Shown here in pieces: positions 1 through 5,471 of a stretch of 6,428 nt of DNA (the first letter of the stretch is position 1; every line of letters starts with the position of its first letter). The DNA is taken from NCBI GenBank assembly GCA_013813675.1, contig JACCRH010000317.1, forward strand, positions 1 to 6,428. The letters run 5' to 3'. The notes beneath the pieces were generated by a model. The model searched no databases. It saw nothing but the letters and a program-made list of their open reading frames with translations, and was not told the DNA's origin. Source of the stretch: Gemmatimonadales bacterium. GTDB lineage: Bacteria > Gemmatimonadota > Gemmatimonadetes > Gemmatimonadales > GWC2-71-9. The position numbers and the translations under genes are program-made.

Positions 1-369
1 CTCACCCTGGTGCTCCGGGGTGGCGAGGGCCGGTTGCCCGACGAGCTGCGCGGCGGCGAAGGCGGGATCGCGGTGCGGCACACGTCGCACGCCGGCATCG
101 CCCGGCTGGTGGCGGCGACCGGCCGGCCGCTGACCTCCACCTCGGCCAACCGGCCCGGCCAGCCAGCCGCACCCGGGCCCGACCGAATCCGCGAGGTGTT
201 TGCCGCCGAGGTGGAACTGGGCGAGCTCCTGATCCTGGACGGCGGCGTGCTCGGCAACGTGCCCCCGTCCACGCTGGTAGACTGCACCGGCCCGGTGCCG
301 CGGCTGGTGCGCGAGGGCGCGATCCCGCGCGGCGAGCTACGCCGCGCCGCGGGGAGACTGGCGCCGTGA
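1..369 (+). CDS. tsaC: L-threonylcarbamoyladenylate synthase, TsaC/YrdC type (5'-truncated)
   Basis: This is the C-terminal 122 residues of a YrdC-fold enzyme; the N-terminus lies outside the window. The family makes threonylcarbamoyl-AMP from threonine, bicarbonate and ATP, the first step of the t6A37 modification of ANN-decoding tRNAs in the cytoplasm. Visible family landmarks are LTLVLRG at the very edge (usual PGPLTLVL), IAVRHTSH (residues 23-30), the S-x-N motif in TSTSAN (45-50), GNVPPSTLVDC (85-95) and RLVREGAI (101-108). The protein ends about 14 residues after the REGAI block, so it lacks the extra C-terminal Sua5 domain and is the short TsaC form rather than the two-domain Sua5/YwlC form. 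The GTG at position 10 is internal to the conserved fold and is not the start. The gene is followed 18 nt later by a YwlE-like phosphatase, a pairing also found near ywlC-ywlE in Bacillus subtilis. Family assignment is secure. Confidence 0.93.
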   Translation, partial: LTLVLRGGEGRLPDELRGGEGGIAVRHTSHAGIARLVAATGRPLTSTSANRPGQPAAPGPDRIREVFAAEVELGELLILDGGVLGNVPPSTLVDCTGPVPRLVREGAIPRGELRRAAGRLAP

Positions 370-387
370 CCCGGCTTATCTTCTGAC

Positions 388-846
388 ATGCACATCCTGT
401 TCGTCTGTACCGGAAACACCTGCCGCAGCCCGATGGCCGAAGGCCTGCTGCGCGAGGCATTGGCCGCCCGCGGCATCGAGCAGGTGACGGTGGGGTCGGC
501 GGGCACCGGTGCCTGGGAAGGCGCGCCGGCCTCCGAAGGAGCCTATCTGGTCGGACTGGAGCACGGCCTGGATCTGAGCGAGCACCGAGCCCGGCTGCTG
601 ACGCGTGACATGGTGCGCGAGGCCGACCTGGTGCTCACCATGTCGGGACACCATCTGGCGCGGGTCGCCGAGTTGGGCGGTGAACCCAAGGTCCATCTGT
701 TGGGCTCGTACGCCGGCCGGGACGCGAGCCATTCCGAGGTGACCGATCCGTTCGGATCCGACCTCGCGAGCTACCGCACCACGTTCGGGGAGCTGCAGGA
801 GCTGGTCGGCATGGTCGTGAGCCGCGTCGCCGGCATGGTGCGGTGA
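388..846 (+). CDS. ywlE: Low-molecular-weight phosphatase, YwlE-like protein-arginine phosphatase
   Basis: A 152-residue cytoplasmic phosphatase of the LMW-PTP fold, full length for the family. The P-loop VCTGNTCRS (residues 6-14) supplies nucleophile Cys7, Cys12 and Arg13, and the general-acid loop is TDPFG with Asp120. Residue 11 is Thr. In B. subtilis YwlE, Thr at exactly this position selects phospho-arginine over phospho-tyrosine, and YwlE also has a DPFGG acid loop. I therefore infer a protein-arginine phosphatase that would reverse McsB-type arginine phosphorylation. A tyrosine phosphatase or Wzb-like role cannot be excluded, and McsB is not in this window. Arsenate reductase is less likely, since the arsenate-specific C-terminal cysteines are missing. 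The start is the ATG at 388. No Shine-Dalgarno is visible before it. The stop overlaps the aroE GTG by 4 nt (GTGA), suggesting coupled translation. Fold certain; substrate inferred. Confidence 0.9.
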   Translation: MHILFVCTGNTCRSPMAEGLLREALAARGIEQVTVGSAGTGAWEGAPASEGAYLVGLEHGLDLSEHRARLLTRDMVREADLVLTMSGHHLARVAELGGEPKVHLLGSYAGRDASHSEVTDPFGSDLASYRTTFGELQELVGMVVSRVAGMVR

Positions 847-1646
847 TCGACGGCAACACCCGGGTCTTCGCCCTCCTCGGCGACCCGGTGGCGCACTCTC
901 TCTCTCCCGCCATGCAGAACGCCGCCTTCCGCGCGCTCGGCCTGCGCGCCGTTTACGTGGCCCTCCGCTGCGCACCGGATGATGTCGCCCCGATCATTCG
1001 AGCGCTGGCTCGGGCGGGCGGCGGCGGCAACGTCACCATTCCCCACAAAGAGGCCGCCGCGCTCGCGGTGGACCGGCGGCTCGACGAAGCCGAGCAGGTC
1101 GGCGCCTGCAACGTGTTCTGGAGCGAGCAGGGCGCCGTGGTGGGAAGCAATACGGATGTCGAGGGGCTGTTGGGTGCCCTCGGTCCCCTGGACCCGCCAC
1201 CCGGTCCCTGGCTGATCGTCGGGACCGGCGGCGGCGCCCGGGCGGCGGCCATCGCCGCGGCGAAGTGCGGATCGCCGGTGGCGGTCTCCTCCCGGTCCGC
1301 CGATCGCGCGGCCGCGTTCGAGCGCTGGATCGCCGGCCGGGGCGTCCAGCTGGCGCCGGCGACGGAGTGTCGGCTGGTCATCAACGCCACCCCGCTGGGA
1401 CTTGGCGCGGACGATCCGCTGCCCGTCGGTCCCGAGGCAGCCCCCCAGGCGGCGGCGGCGTTCGACATGGTCTACCGCACCGGAGAGACCCGCTGGGTCC
1501 ACGCGATGCGGGCGGCCGGCCGCCGCGCCGCCGACGGGCGGGGCATGCTGGTGGCTCAGGGTGCGGGGGCGCTGGAGCGCTGGTTCACCGGTGTCTCCGC
1601 CCCCACCGAGATCATGCGCGCCGCCGTGGATGCCGCCCTTCGCTGA
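843..1646 (+). CDS. aroE: Shikimate dehydrogenase (NADP+)
   Basis: A 267-residue enzyme of usual family length that reduces 3-dehydroshikimate to shikimate with NADPH, in the chorismate pathway to aromatic amino acids. Substrate-binding Ser19 and Ser21 lie in HSLSPAMQNAAF. The catalytic lysine is Lys69 in NVTIPHKE (63-70), with Asn90 and the partner aspartate Asp105 in GSNTDVEG. The Rossmann loop is GTGGGARAAA (127-136). The NADP phosphate-binding strand reads SRSADR (150-155) rather than the common NRTxxR, but keeps Arg151. INATPLG (180-186) and Gln239 in MLVAQGAGAL complete the signature. The GTG at 843 is chosen because VFALLGDPVAHS begins right after it and because its GTGA overlap with the upstream stop is a typical coupling arrangement. 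The gene overlaps comF by 17 nt. Its neighbours are not aromatic-pathway genes, so co-transcription looks like housekeeping packing rather than a pathway operon. Confidence 0.96.
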   Translation: MIDGNTRVFALLGDPVAHSLSPAMQNAAFRALGLRAVYVALRCAPDDVAPIIRALARAGGGGNVTIPHKEAAALAVDRRLDEAEQVGACNVFWSEQGAVVGSNTDVEGLLGALGPLDPPPGPWLIVGTGGGARAAAIAAAKCGSPVAVSSRSADRAAAFERWIAGRGVQLAPATECRLVINATPLGLGADDPLPVGPEAAPQAAAAFDMVYRTGETRWVHAMRAAGRRAADGRGMLVAQGAGALERWFTGVSAPTEIMRAAVDAALR

Positions 1647-2364
1647 GCGGTTTGCTGGATGGCGCGCCTCCCTCGCCGACCTGGAGCGCTGGCTCCTCCC
1701 GGCCGCCTGCCTGTTGTGCGAGGCACCGGTCGCTGAGCGGGAGGGCGACGCTCTGGTTTGCGCCCTGTGCCGCTCGCGGTGGCGGGCGATACCGAACCCG
1801 GTGTGCGACCGGTGCGGCCAGCCCATCGTTCCGGGTCTCACCTGCCGGATCTGTTCCGACTGGGGCCCAGGGCTCAGGCGGGTCCGAAGCGCCGTCTGGC
1901 TGGGGGACTCGGCCCGGCGCGCCGTCCATCGGCTGAAGTACGACGGGTGGTGGCGGGTGGCCGAAGCGATGGCGCTGGCGATGCGAGACCTGGAGCCATT
2001 GACCGGGCAGGTATCCTTGATTCCTGTTCCGCTCGGGTCCCGCCGGGCCCGCGAGCGGGGCTACAACCAGAGCGAGCGCATCGCCGCCTCGCTCGGGCGG
2101 CTGATCGGGGCTCCGGTTCGGCCCGATCTGCTCCGGCGGACGCGGGAGACGCAAACTCAGACCGCGCTCACGCCCGAAGCAAGAGCGGCGAACCTCGCCG
2201 GCGCGTTCGCCTGCACGGGCGCCGGCGGGGTGGCGGCGGTGCTGGTGGACGACGTGTTTACCACGGGGGCCACGCTGGTCTCGGCGGGAGCTGCCGTCGC
2301 CGCTGCCGGGGCGGCGAGCGTTGACGGGATCACCTTCGCGAGAGCGATCGAACCGGTGGGCTAG
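1630..2364 (+). CDS. comF: ComF-family protein (double zinc finger plus phosphoribosyltransferase-like domain)
   Basis: A 244-residue ComF-family protein. The N-terminus holds four CxxC pairs (Cys27/30, 44/47, 59/62, 72/75), expected to bind two zinc ions. The C-terminal half is a type I phosphoribosyltransferase-like domain with the ComF marks LKYDG (102-106), RERGYNQS (141-148), QTALTPEARAANLAGAF (177-193) and the PRPP loop VLVDDVFTTGATL (204-216). In competent bacteria ComF works with DprA and PriA in moving imported single-stranded DNA in the cytoplasm. Many non-competent bacteria also carry a copy, whose role is unclear. No other competence gene is present here, so competence is not implied. 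The start is the ATG at 1630, inside the end of aroE. The frame stays open further upstream to about 1402, but that stretch is low-complexity arginine/proline shadow of aroE. No clear Shine-Dalgarno is visible, so coupling to aroE translation is likely. Confidence 0.9.
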   Translation: MPPFAERFAGWRASLADLERWLLPAACLLCEAPVAEREGDALVCALCRSRWRAIPNPVCDRCGQPIVPGLTCRICSDWGPGLRRVRSAVWLGDSARRAVHRLKYDGWWRVAEAMALAMRDLEPLTGQVSLIPVPLGSRRARERGYNQSERIAASLGRLIGAPVRPDLLRRTRETQTQTALTPEARAANLAGAFACTGAGGVAAVLVDDVFTTGATLVSAGAAVAAAGAASVDGITFARAIEPVG

Positions 2365-2375
2365 AGCTTCCACAC

Positions 2376-2382
2376 GAGGAGA
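2376..2382 (+). promoter_or_regulatory. Ribosome binding site of gap
   Basis: GAGGAGA lies 4 nt before the ATG at 2387 and is the best Shine-Dalgarno match among the start sites in this window. It fixes the gap start at MAIRIGINGFG rather than at a GTG 66 nt upstream in the same frame, inside comF, and it gives gap independent initiation after the comF stop. Confidence 0.8.
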
Positions 2383-2386
2383 CCGG

Positions 2387-3400
2387 ATGGCAATTCGCAT
2401 CGGCATCAACGGCTTCGGGCGGATCGGTCGCAACACGCTCCGGGCGGCGAAGAAGCTGGGGCTGAGCCAGCTCGACTTCGTCGCGGTGAACGATCTCACC
2501 GATACCAAGACGCTGGCCCACCTGCTCAAATACGACTCGGTTCACGGACGTTTTGATGGTGAGGTCAAAGCGGAAAAGGACGCCCTGGTGGTGGACGGCG
2601 ACTCGATCCGCGTGTTGTCGGAGAAGGATCCCGCCAAGCTCCCGTGGAAGGATCTGGGCGTGGACGTGGTCCTCGAGTCCACCGGCCGGTTCACCGAGCG
2701 GGACCAGGCCGCGCTGCATCTTACCGGCGGCGCCAAGAAGGTGATCATCTCCGCCCCGGCGAAAAAGGAGGACATCACCATAGTGTACGGCGTCAACCAT
2801 CAGTCGTACGACGCCGCCAAGCACCACATCATCTCTAACGCGAGCTGCACCACCAACTGCCTGGTGCCGGTGGTCAAGGTCATCCTCGACCGGTTCGGAT
2901 TCGTCAGCGGCTTCATGACCACGGTGCATTCGTACACCAACGACCAACAGATCCTCGACCTTCCTCACAAGGATCTCCGCCGGGCCCGCGCGGCGGCGCT
3001 CTCGATCATCCCGACCACCACCGGCGCCGCCAAGGCCACGTCGCTGGTGCTGCCGGAGGTCAAGGGAAAGCTCGACGGGGTATCGCTCCGGGTGCCCACG
3101 CCGGACGTCTCTGTCGTGGCGCTTACCTGCGTGGTGGAGAAGGCCACCACCGTCGAGGAAGTGAACGACGCCTTTCGCAAGGCCGCCGGCGCCGGCCCGC
3201 TCAAGGACGTGCTCATGGTGAGCGAGGAGCCGCTGGTCTCGGTGGACTACATCGGCTCCCTGCAGTCCAGCACGGTGGACGCGCTTTCCACCAACGTGGT
3301 CAACGGCACGTTGGTGAACGTGACCTCGTGGTACGACAACGAGATGGGCTACTCGGCCAGGTGCGTGGACCTGCTGCGCTACGTGGGGGAGCGGCTGTGA
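2387..3400 (+). CDS. gap: Glyceraldehyde-3-phosphate dehydrogenase, NAD+-type
   Basis: A 337-residue GAPDH that converts glyceraldehyde 3-phosphate, phosphate and NAD+ to 1,3-bisphosphoglycerate. The N-terminal Rossmann motif is INGFGRIGRN (7-16). The catalytic cysteine is Cys154 in SNASCTTNCL and the activating histidine is His181 in TTVHSYTNDQ. The C-terminal WYDNEMGYSARCVDL (315-329) is intact. Asp36 after the second beta strand (VNDLTD), together with Leu192-Pro193 in LDLPHKDLRRA, are the residues that in Bacillus GapA go with NAD+ preference over NADP+. A glycolytic, NAD-linked enzyme is therefore inferred, though the single copy seen here could work both ways. The ATG at 2387 is supported by a strong Shine-Dalgarno. 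The gene starts 22 nt after comF, and its stop overlaps the pgk GTG by 4 nt. It is the first of a gap-pgk-tpiA block. Very secure. Confidence 0.98.
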   Translation: MAIRIGINGFGRIGRNTLRAAKKLGLSQLDFVAVNDLTDTKTLAHLLKYDSVHGRFDGEVKAEKDALVVDGDSIRVLSEKDPAKLPWKDLGVDVVLESTGRFTERDQAALHLTGGAKKVIISAPAKKEDITIVYGVNHQSYDAAKHHIISNASCTTNCLVPVVKVILDRFGFVSGFMTTVHSYTNDQQILDLPHKDLRRARAAALSIIPTTTGAAKATSLVLPEVKGKLDGVSLRVPTPDVSVVALTCVVEKATTVEEVNDAFRKAAGAGPLKDVLMVSEEPLVSVDYIGSLQSSTVDALSTNVVNGTLVNVTSWYDNEMGYSARCVDLLRYVGERL

Positions 3401-4587
3401 AGCGCACGCTGGAGTCGCTGGACGGAGGTGCGATCGAGGGCCAGCGGGCCCTGGTGCGGGTGGACTTCAACTGCCCGGTCAAAGACGGCAGGGTCACCGA
3501 CAACACGCGGGTGCGGGCCGCGCTTCCGACCATCGAGTTTCTTCGGAGCCGGGGCGCGCGGGTGGTGCTGCTCTCGCATCTGGGACGGCCCAAGGGAGGC
3601 CCCGACCCCAAGTACTCCCTCCAGCCGGTGGTGAACGAGCTGGAGCGCCTGCTGGGGTCGCCGGTGGCCTTCCTCCGCGACCCGCTCTCCGAGCAGGCGG
3701 TCACCGAGACCCGGCGCCTTCCTCGGGGAGGCGTGGCCATGGCCGAGAACACCCGCTTCCTTCCCGGCGAGGAGGGCAACGACCCGGCCCTGGCGGCACG
3801 GTTGGCCGCGCTGGGTGACTTCTACGTGAACGACGCCTTCGGCTCGGCCCACCGCGCCCACGCGAGCACCGAGGCGGTGGCGCGGCTGTTGAAGCCGGCC
3901 GTCTCCGGGTTCCTGATGCAGCAGGAGCTGCACTACCTGGGCGACGCGCTGCACCGGCCCAAGCGCCCCTTCGTCGCGCTGCTCGGCGGGGCCAAGATCA
4001 GCGGCAAGATCGACTTGATCTCCGCGCTGCTTCCCACGGTTGACCACGTCCTGCTGGGCGGCGCCATGGCGTGCACTTTCTTCGCGGCGATGGGGCTGGA
4101 GACCGGGAAGTCCCTCGTCGAGGCCGACCGGGTCGAGCTGGCGCGGCGGCTCCTGGCCGAGTCGGGGACCAAGCTCGTTCTGCCGGGCGGTGCGGTCATC
4201 GCGCAGGAGCTGAAGGCCGGCGCTGAGACCCGGACGGTGCGCCGGGATCAGATACCGGAGGGCTGGGCAGTCTACGACATCGACCCCGAAACCGAACGAG
4301 ACTTCGGCACGAAGATCGAAGGCGCCGGCACGGTGGTGTGGAACGGCCCGATGGGTGTGTTCGAGACGCCGCCCTTCGACCACGGCACTCTCGCCATTGC
4401 CGGCGCGATGGCGGCCGCCACCGGCAATGGCGCCGTGACCGTGGTGGGCGGGGGGGACTCGGCCGCGGCGGTCGCCCAGGCGGGCTTGGAGAATCGCATG
4501 ACGCACGTTTCGACCGGCGGCGGTGCTTCCCTGGAGTTCCTGGAAGGAAAGACGCTGCCGGGCGTGGCGGCGCTGGACGATGTCTAG
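3397..4587 (+). CDS. pgk: Phosphoglycerate kinase
   Basis: A 396-residue monomer-type phosphoglycerate kinase that transfers phosphate from 1,3-bisphosphoglycerate to ADP, the first ATP-forming step of glycolysis. The signature RVDFNCPV (21-28) has Cys26 where Val is usual. Other blocks are the phosphoglycerate-binding SHLGRPKG (60-67), ENTRF (117-121), VNDAFGSAHRAHAS (144-157), GAKISGKIDLI (198-208), WNGPMGVFE (315-323) and the nucleotide loop GGGDSAAA (351-358) followed by STGGGASLEFLEGK. All domains are present and the length is normal. The frame is open upstream to 3328, but the GTG at 3397 is chosen because MKRTLESLD matches the family N-terminus, GGGGGAG (3385-3391) sits 5 nt ahead, and it forms a GTGA overlap with the gap stop. 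It overlaps tpiA by 8 nt. A seven-G run at 4450-4456 lies in the GGGDS loop codons; the frame is intact there. Confidence 0.98.
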   Translation: MKRTLESLDGGAIEGQRALVRVDFNCPVKDGRVTDNTRVRAALPTIEFLRSRGARVVLLSHLGRPKGGPDPKYSLQPVVNELERLLGSPVAFLRDPLSEQAVTETRRLPRGGVAMAENTRFLPGEEGNDPALAARLAALGDFYVNDAFGSAHRAHASTEAVARLLKPAVSGFLMQQELHYLGDALHRPKRPFVALLGGAKISGKIDLISALLPTVDHVLLGGAMACTFFAAMGLETGKSLVEADRVELARRLLAESGTKLVLPGGAVIAQELKAGAETRTVRRDQIPEGWAVYDIDPETERDFGTKIEGAGTVVWNGPMGVFETPPFDHGTLAIAGAMAAATGNGAVTVVGGGDSAAAVAQAGLENRMTHVSTGGGASLEFLEGKTLPGVAALDDV

Positions 4588-5335
4588 GCGCTCGCTCCTC
4601 TACGCCGCTAACTGGAAGATGCACCACGGCCCGGCGGCGGCTCGGGATTTTCTGTCTCGGTTTCTGAACCTCACCTCTCCGGTAGCCGACCGCCGTCTCT
4701 GGTTCTTTCCCCCCTCCATTTCCATTGCCGCCGCCTGCGAGGCATCCGCCGGTCGCCAGGATGTGACCATCGGCGCGCAGAACGTGCACTGGGAGCCCAA
4801 GGGTCCCTTCACCGGCGAGCTGTCGCTTCCCCTGGTGGCGGAGGCCGGGGCCCGGGCCGTACTGATCGGTCACTCCGAGCGCCGCCACCTCTTCGGCGAA
4901 ACCGACGAGCAGGTGGGGCGGAAGCTGGCGGCGGCGCTCAAGGCCCGTGTCACCCCGCTGGTCTGTGTCGGGGAGACCCTCGCGGAACGCGAAGGCGGAC
5001 GCACCGAGGCTGTGGTCACCCGGCAGATCGGGTCGCTCCTGGAGCGGATCACGCCGGGCGAGTGGGAGAAGGTGGTGCTGGCGTATGAACCGGTCTGGGC
5101 GATCGGCACCGGCAAGAACGCCACCCCGGACGACGCCGCCCAGGTCCACGAGCTGATCCGGTTCGAGATCAGCCGCCGCGGCGTCGCGCACCGGGTGCCG
5201 ATTCTCTACGGTGGGAGCGTCAACCAGGGAAACGTGCTGGCGCTGTTGGCACGGGAAGAAGTGGACGGCGTGCTGGTCGGAGGCGCGAGCCTCGAGCCCG
5301 ACTCATGGGCAGAGCTGGTGGGGCTTGGCGCGTGA
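4580..5335 (+). CDS. tpiA: Triosephosphate isomerase
   Basis: A 251-residue TIM-barrel enzyme that interconverts dihydroxyacetone phosphate and glyceraldehyde 3-phosphate and so feeds the adjacent gap product. The active-site residues are all present: Asn11 and Lys13 in AANWKMH, His98 in IGHSERR (96-102), Glu170 in AYEPVWAIGTGK (168-179, which includes the flexible loop 6), and conserved Cys129 in CVGE. The phosphate-binding ends are YGGSV (210-214) and GVLVGGASL (230-238). The ATG at 4580 is the only start that gives the family N-terminus (LLYAANWKM); the frame remains open upstream only as pgk shadow. The start overlaps the pgk stop by 8 nt and has no clear Shine-Dalgarno, so it is probably translated by ribosomes finishing pgk. 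The gene ends 21 nt before a long palindrome. Very secure. Confidence 0.98.
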   Translation: MSRRSLLYAANWKMHHGPAAARDFLSRFLNLTSPVADRRLWFFPPSISIAAACEASAGRQDVTIGAQNVHWEPKGPFTGELSLPLVAEAGARAVLIGHSERRHLFGETDEQVGRKLAAALKARVTPLVCVGETLAEREGGRTEAVVTRQIGSLLERITPGEWEKVVLAYEPVWAIGTGKNATPDDAAQVHELIRFEISRRGVAHRVPILYGGSVNQGNVLALLAREEVDGVLVGGASLEPDSWAELVGLGA

Positions 5336-5348
5336 GGGCAGGGCCGAA

Positions 5349-5430
5349 CAAGTCTTGTCATCCTGAGCGAAGCGAAGGAGCCGTAGCCTCGTTCCCCTCC
5401 TTCGCTTCGCTCAGGATGACAGATTACTTG
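5349..5430. repeat. Long perfect palindrome, REP-like dispersed repeat
   Basis: Two 25-nt arms at 5356-5380 and 5397-5421 are exact reverse complements around a 16-nt loop. Outside them a small internal loop is flanked by a further 5-bp pair, CAAGT (5349-5353) with ACTTG (5426-5430). Each arm contains GTCATCCTGAGCGAAGCG. From memory, this phrase recurs between genes in many unrelated environmental bacteria, where its translation gives bogus hypothetical proteins with CHPERSEG and SFASLRMT; I could not search to confirm. The hairpin starts 21 nt after the tpiA stop and may stabilise the 3' end of that mRNA or impede transcription. Neither side has the T-run expected of an intrinsic terminator, so I do not call it one. 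No transposase is present here. Confidence 0.85.
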
Positions 5431-5444
5431 CGCCACTGTAGCTT
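5416..5444 (+). promoter_or_regulatory. Candidate sigma-70-type promoter of the kinase gene (weak)
   Basis: ATGACA (5416-5421, five of six bases of TTGACA) is followed by a 17-nt spacer and TAGCTT (5439-5444, three of six bases of TATAAT). Transcription would begin near 5451 and give a leader of about 20 nt containing AGGAG at 5460-5464. The -35 element would be the last bases of the palindrome's right arm. The -10 is poor and a chance match is quite possible. Confidence 0.2.
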
Positions 5445-5459
5445 GATGCATCCCCTTAC

Positions 5460-5464
5460 AGGAG
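5460..5464 (+). promoter_or_regulatory. Probable ribosome binding site of the kinase gene
   Basis: AGGAG lies 7 nt before the ATC codon at 5472, which is in the kinase frame. A second purine block, GGAGG (5467-5471), abuts that ATC. The spacing points to initiation at or very near 5472 even though no ATG, GTG or TTG is there. An alternative is that AGGAG serves a start lost through mutation or sequence error. Confidence 0.45.
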
Positions 5465-5471
5465 CCGGAGG

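Noticed and set aside
324..355. GC-rich inverted repeat near the end of tsaC (CGCGGCG ... CGCCGCG).
   Set aside because: Short, within coding sequence and expected by chance at this G+C; no T-run follows.
896..904. CTCTCTCTC tract in aroE as a phase-variation switch.
   Set aside because: Only four repeat units, encoding the conserved SLS of the shikimate-binding site; the frame is intact.
1402..1629. Upstream extension of comF.
   Set aside because: The extra residues are an Arg/Pro-rich shadow of aroE; family similarity begins near the ATG at 1630.
2321..2386. Upstream extension of gap from GTTGAC-region start, and TTGACG at 2321-2326 as a -35 box.
   Set aside because: GAPDH begins at MAIRIGINGFG behind a strong Shine-Dalgarno. 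No acceptable -10 follows TTGACG at 16-18 nt, and those bases are codons of comF.
376..2529. Long minus-strand frames (for example 771-1841 and 1612-2529) and plus-strand shadow frames such as 1265-1936 and 1758-2324.
   Set aside because: They are rich in Arg, Pro, Gly and Ala, have no recognisable domain, and lie opposite or inside well-supported aroE, comF and phosphatase genes. High G+C removes stop codons by chance.
4450..4456. Seven-G run in pgk as a programmed slippage site.
   Set aside because: It encodes the conserved GGGDS loop and the frame continues with normal pgk on both sides.
3379..5191. Long minus-strand frames across pgk and tpiA (3379-4506, 4196-5191).
   Set aside because: Antisense shadows of conserved enzymes with no motif of their own.
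5356..5430. Palindrome as an intrinsic terminator of the tpiA transcript.
   Set aside because: The stem is strong but no T-run follows it on either strand, and the loop is long; kept only as a repeat.
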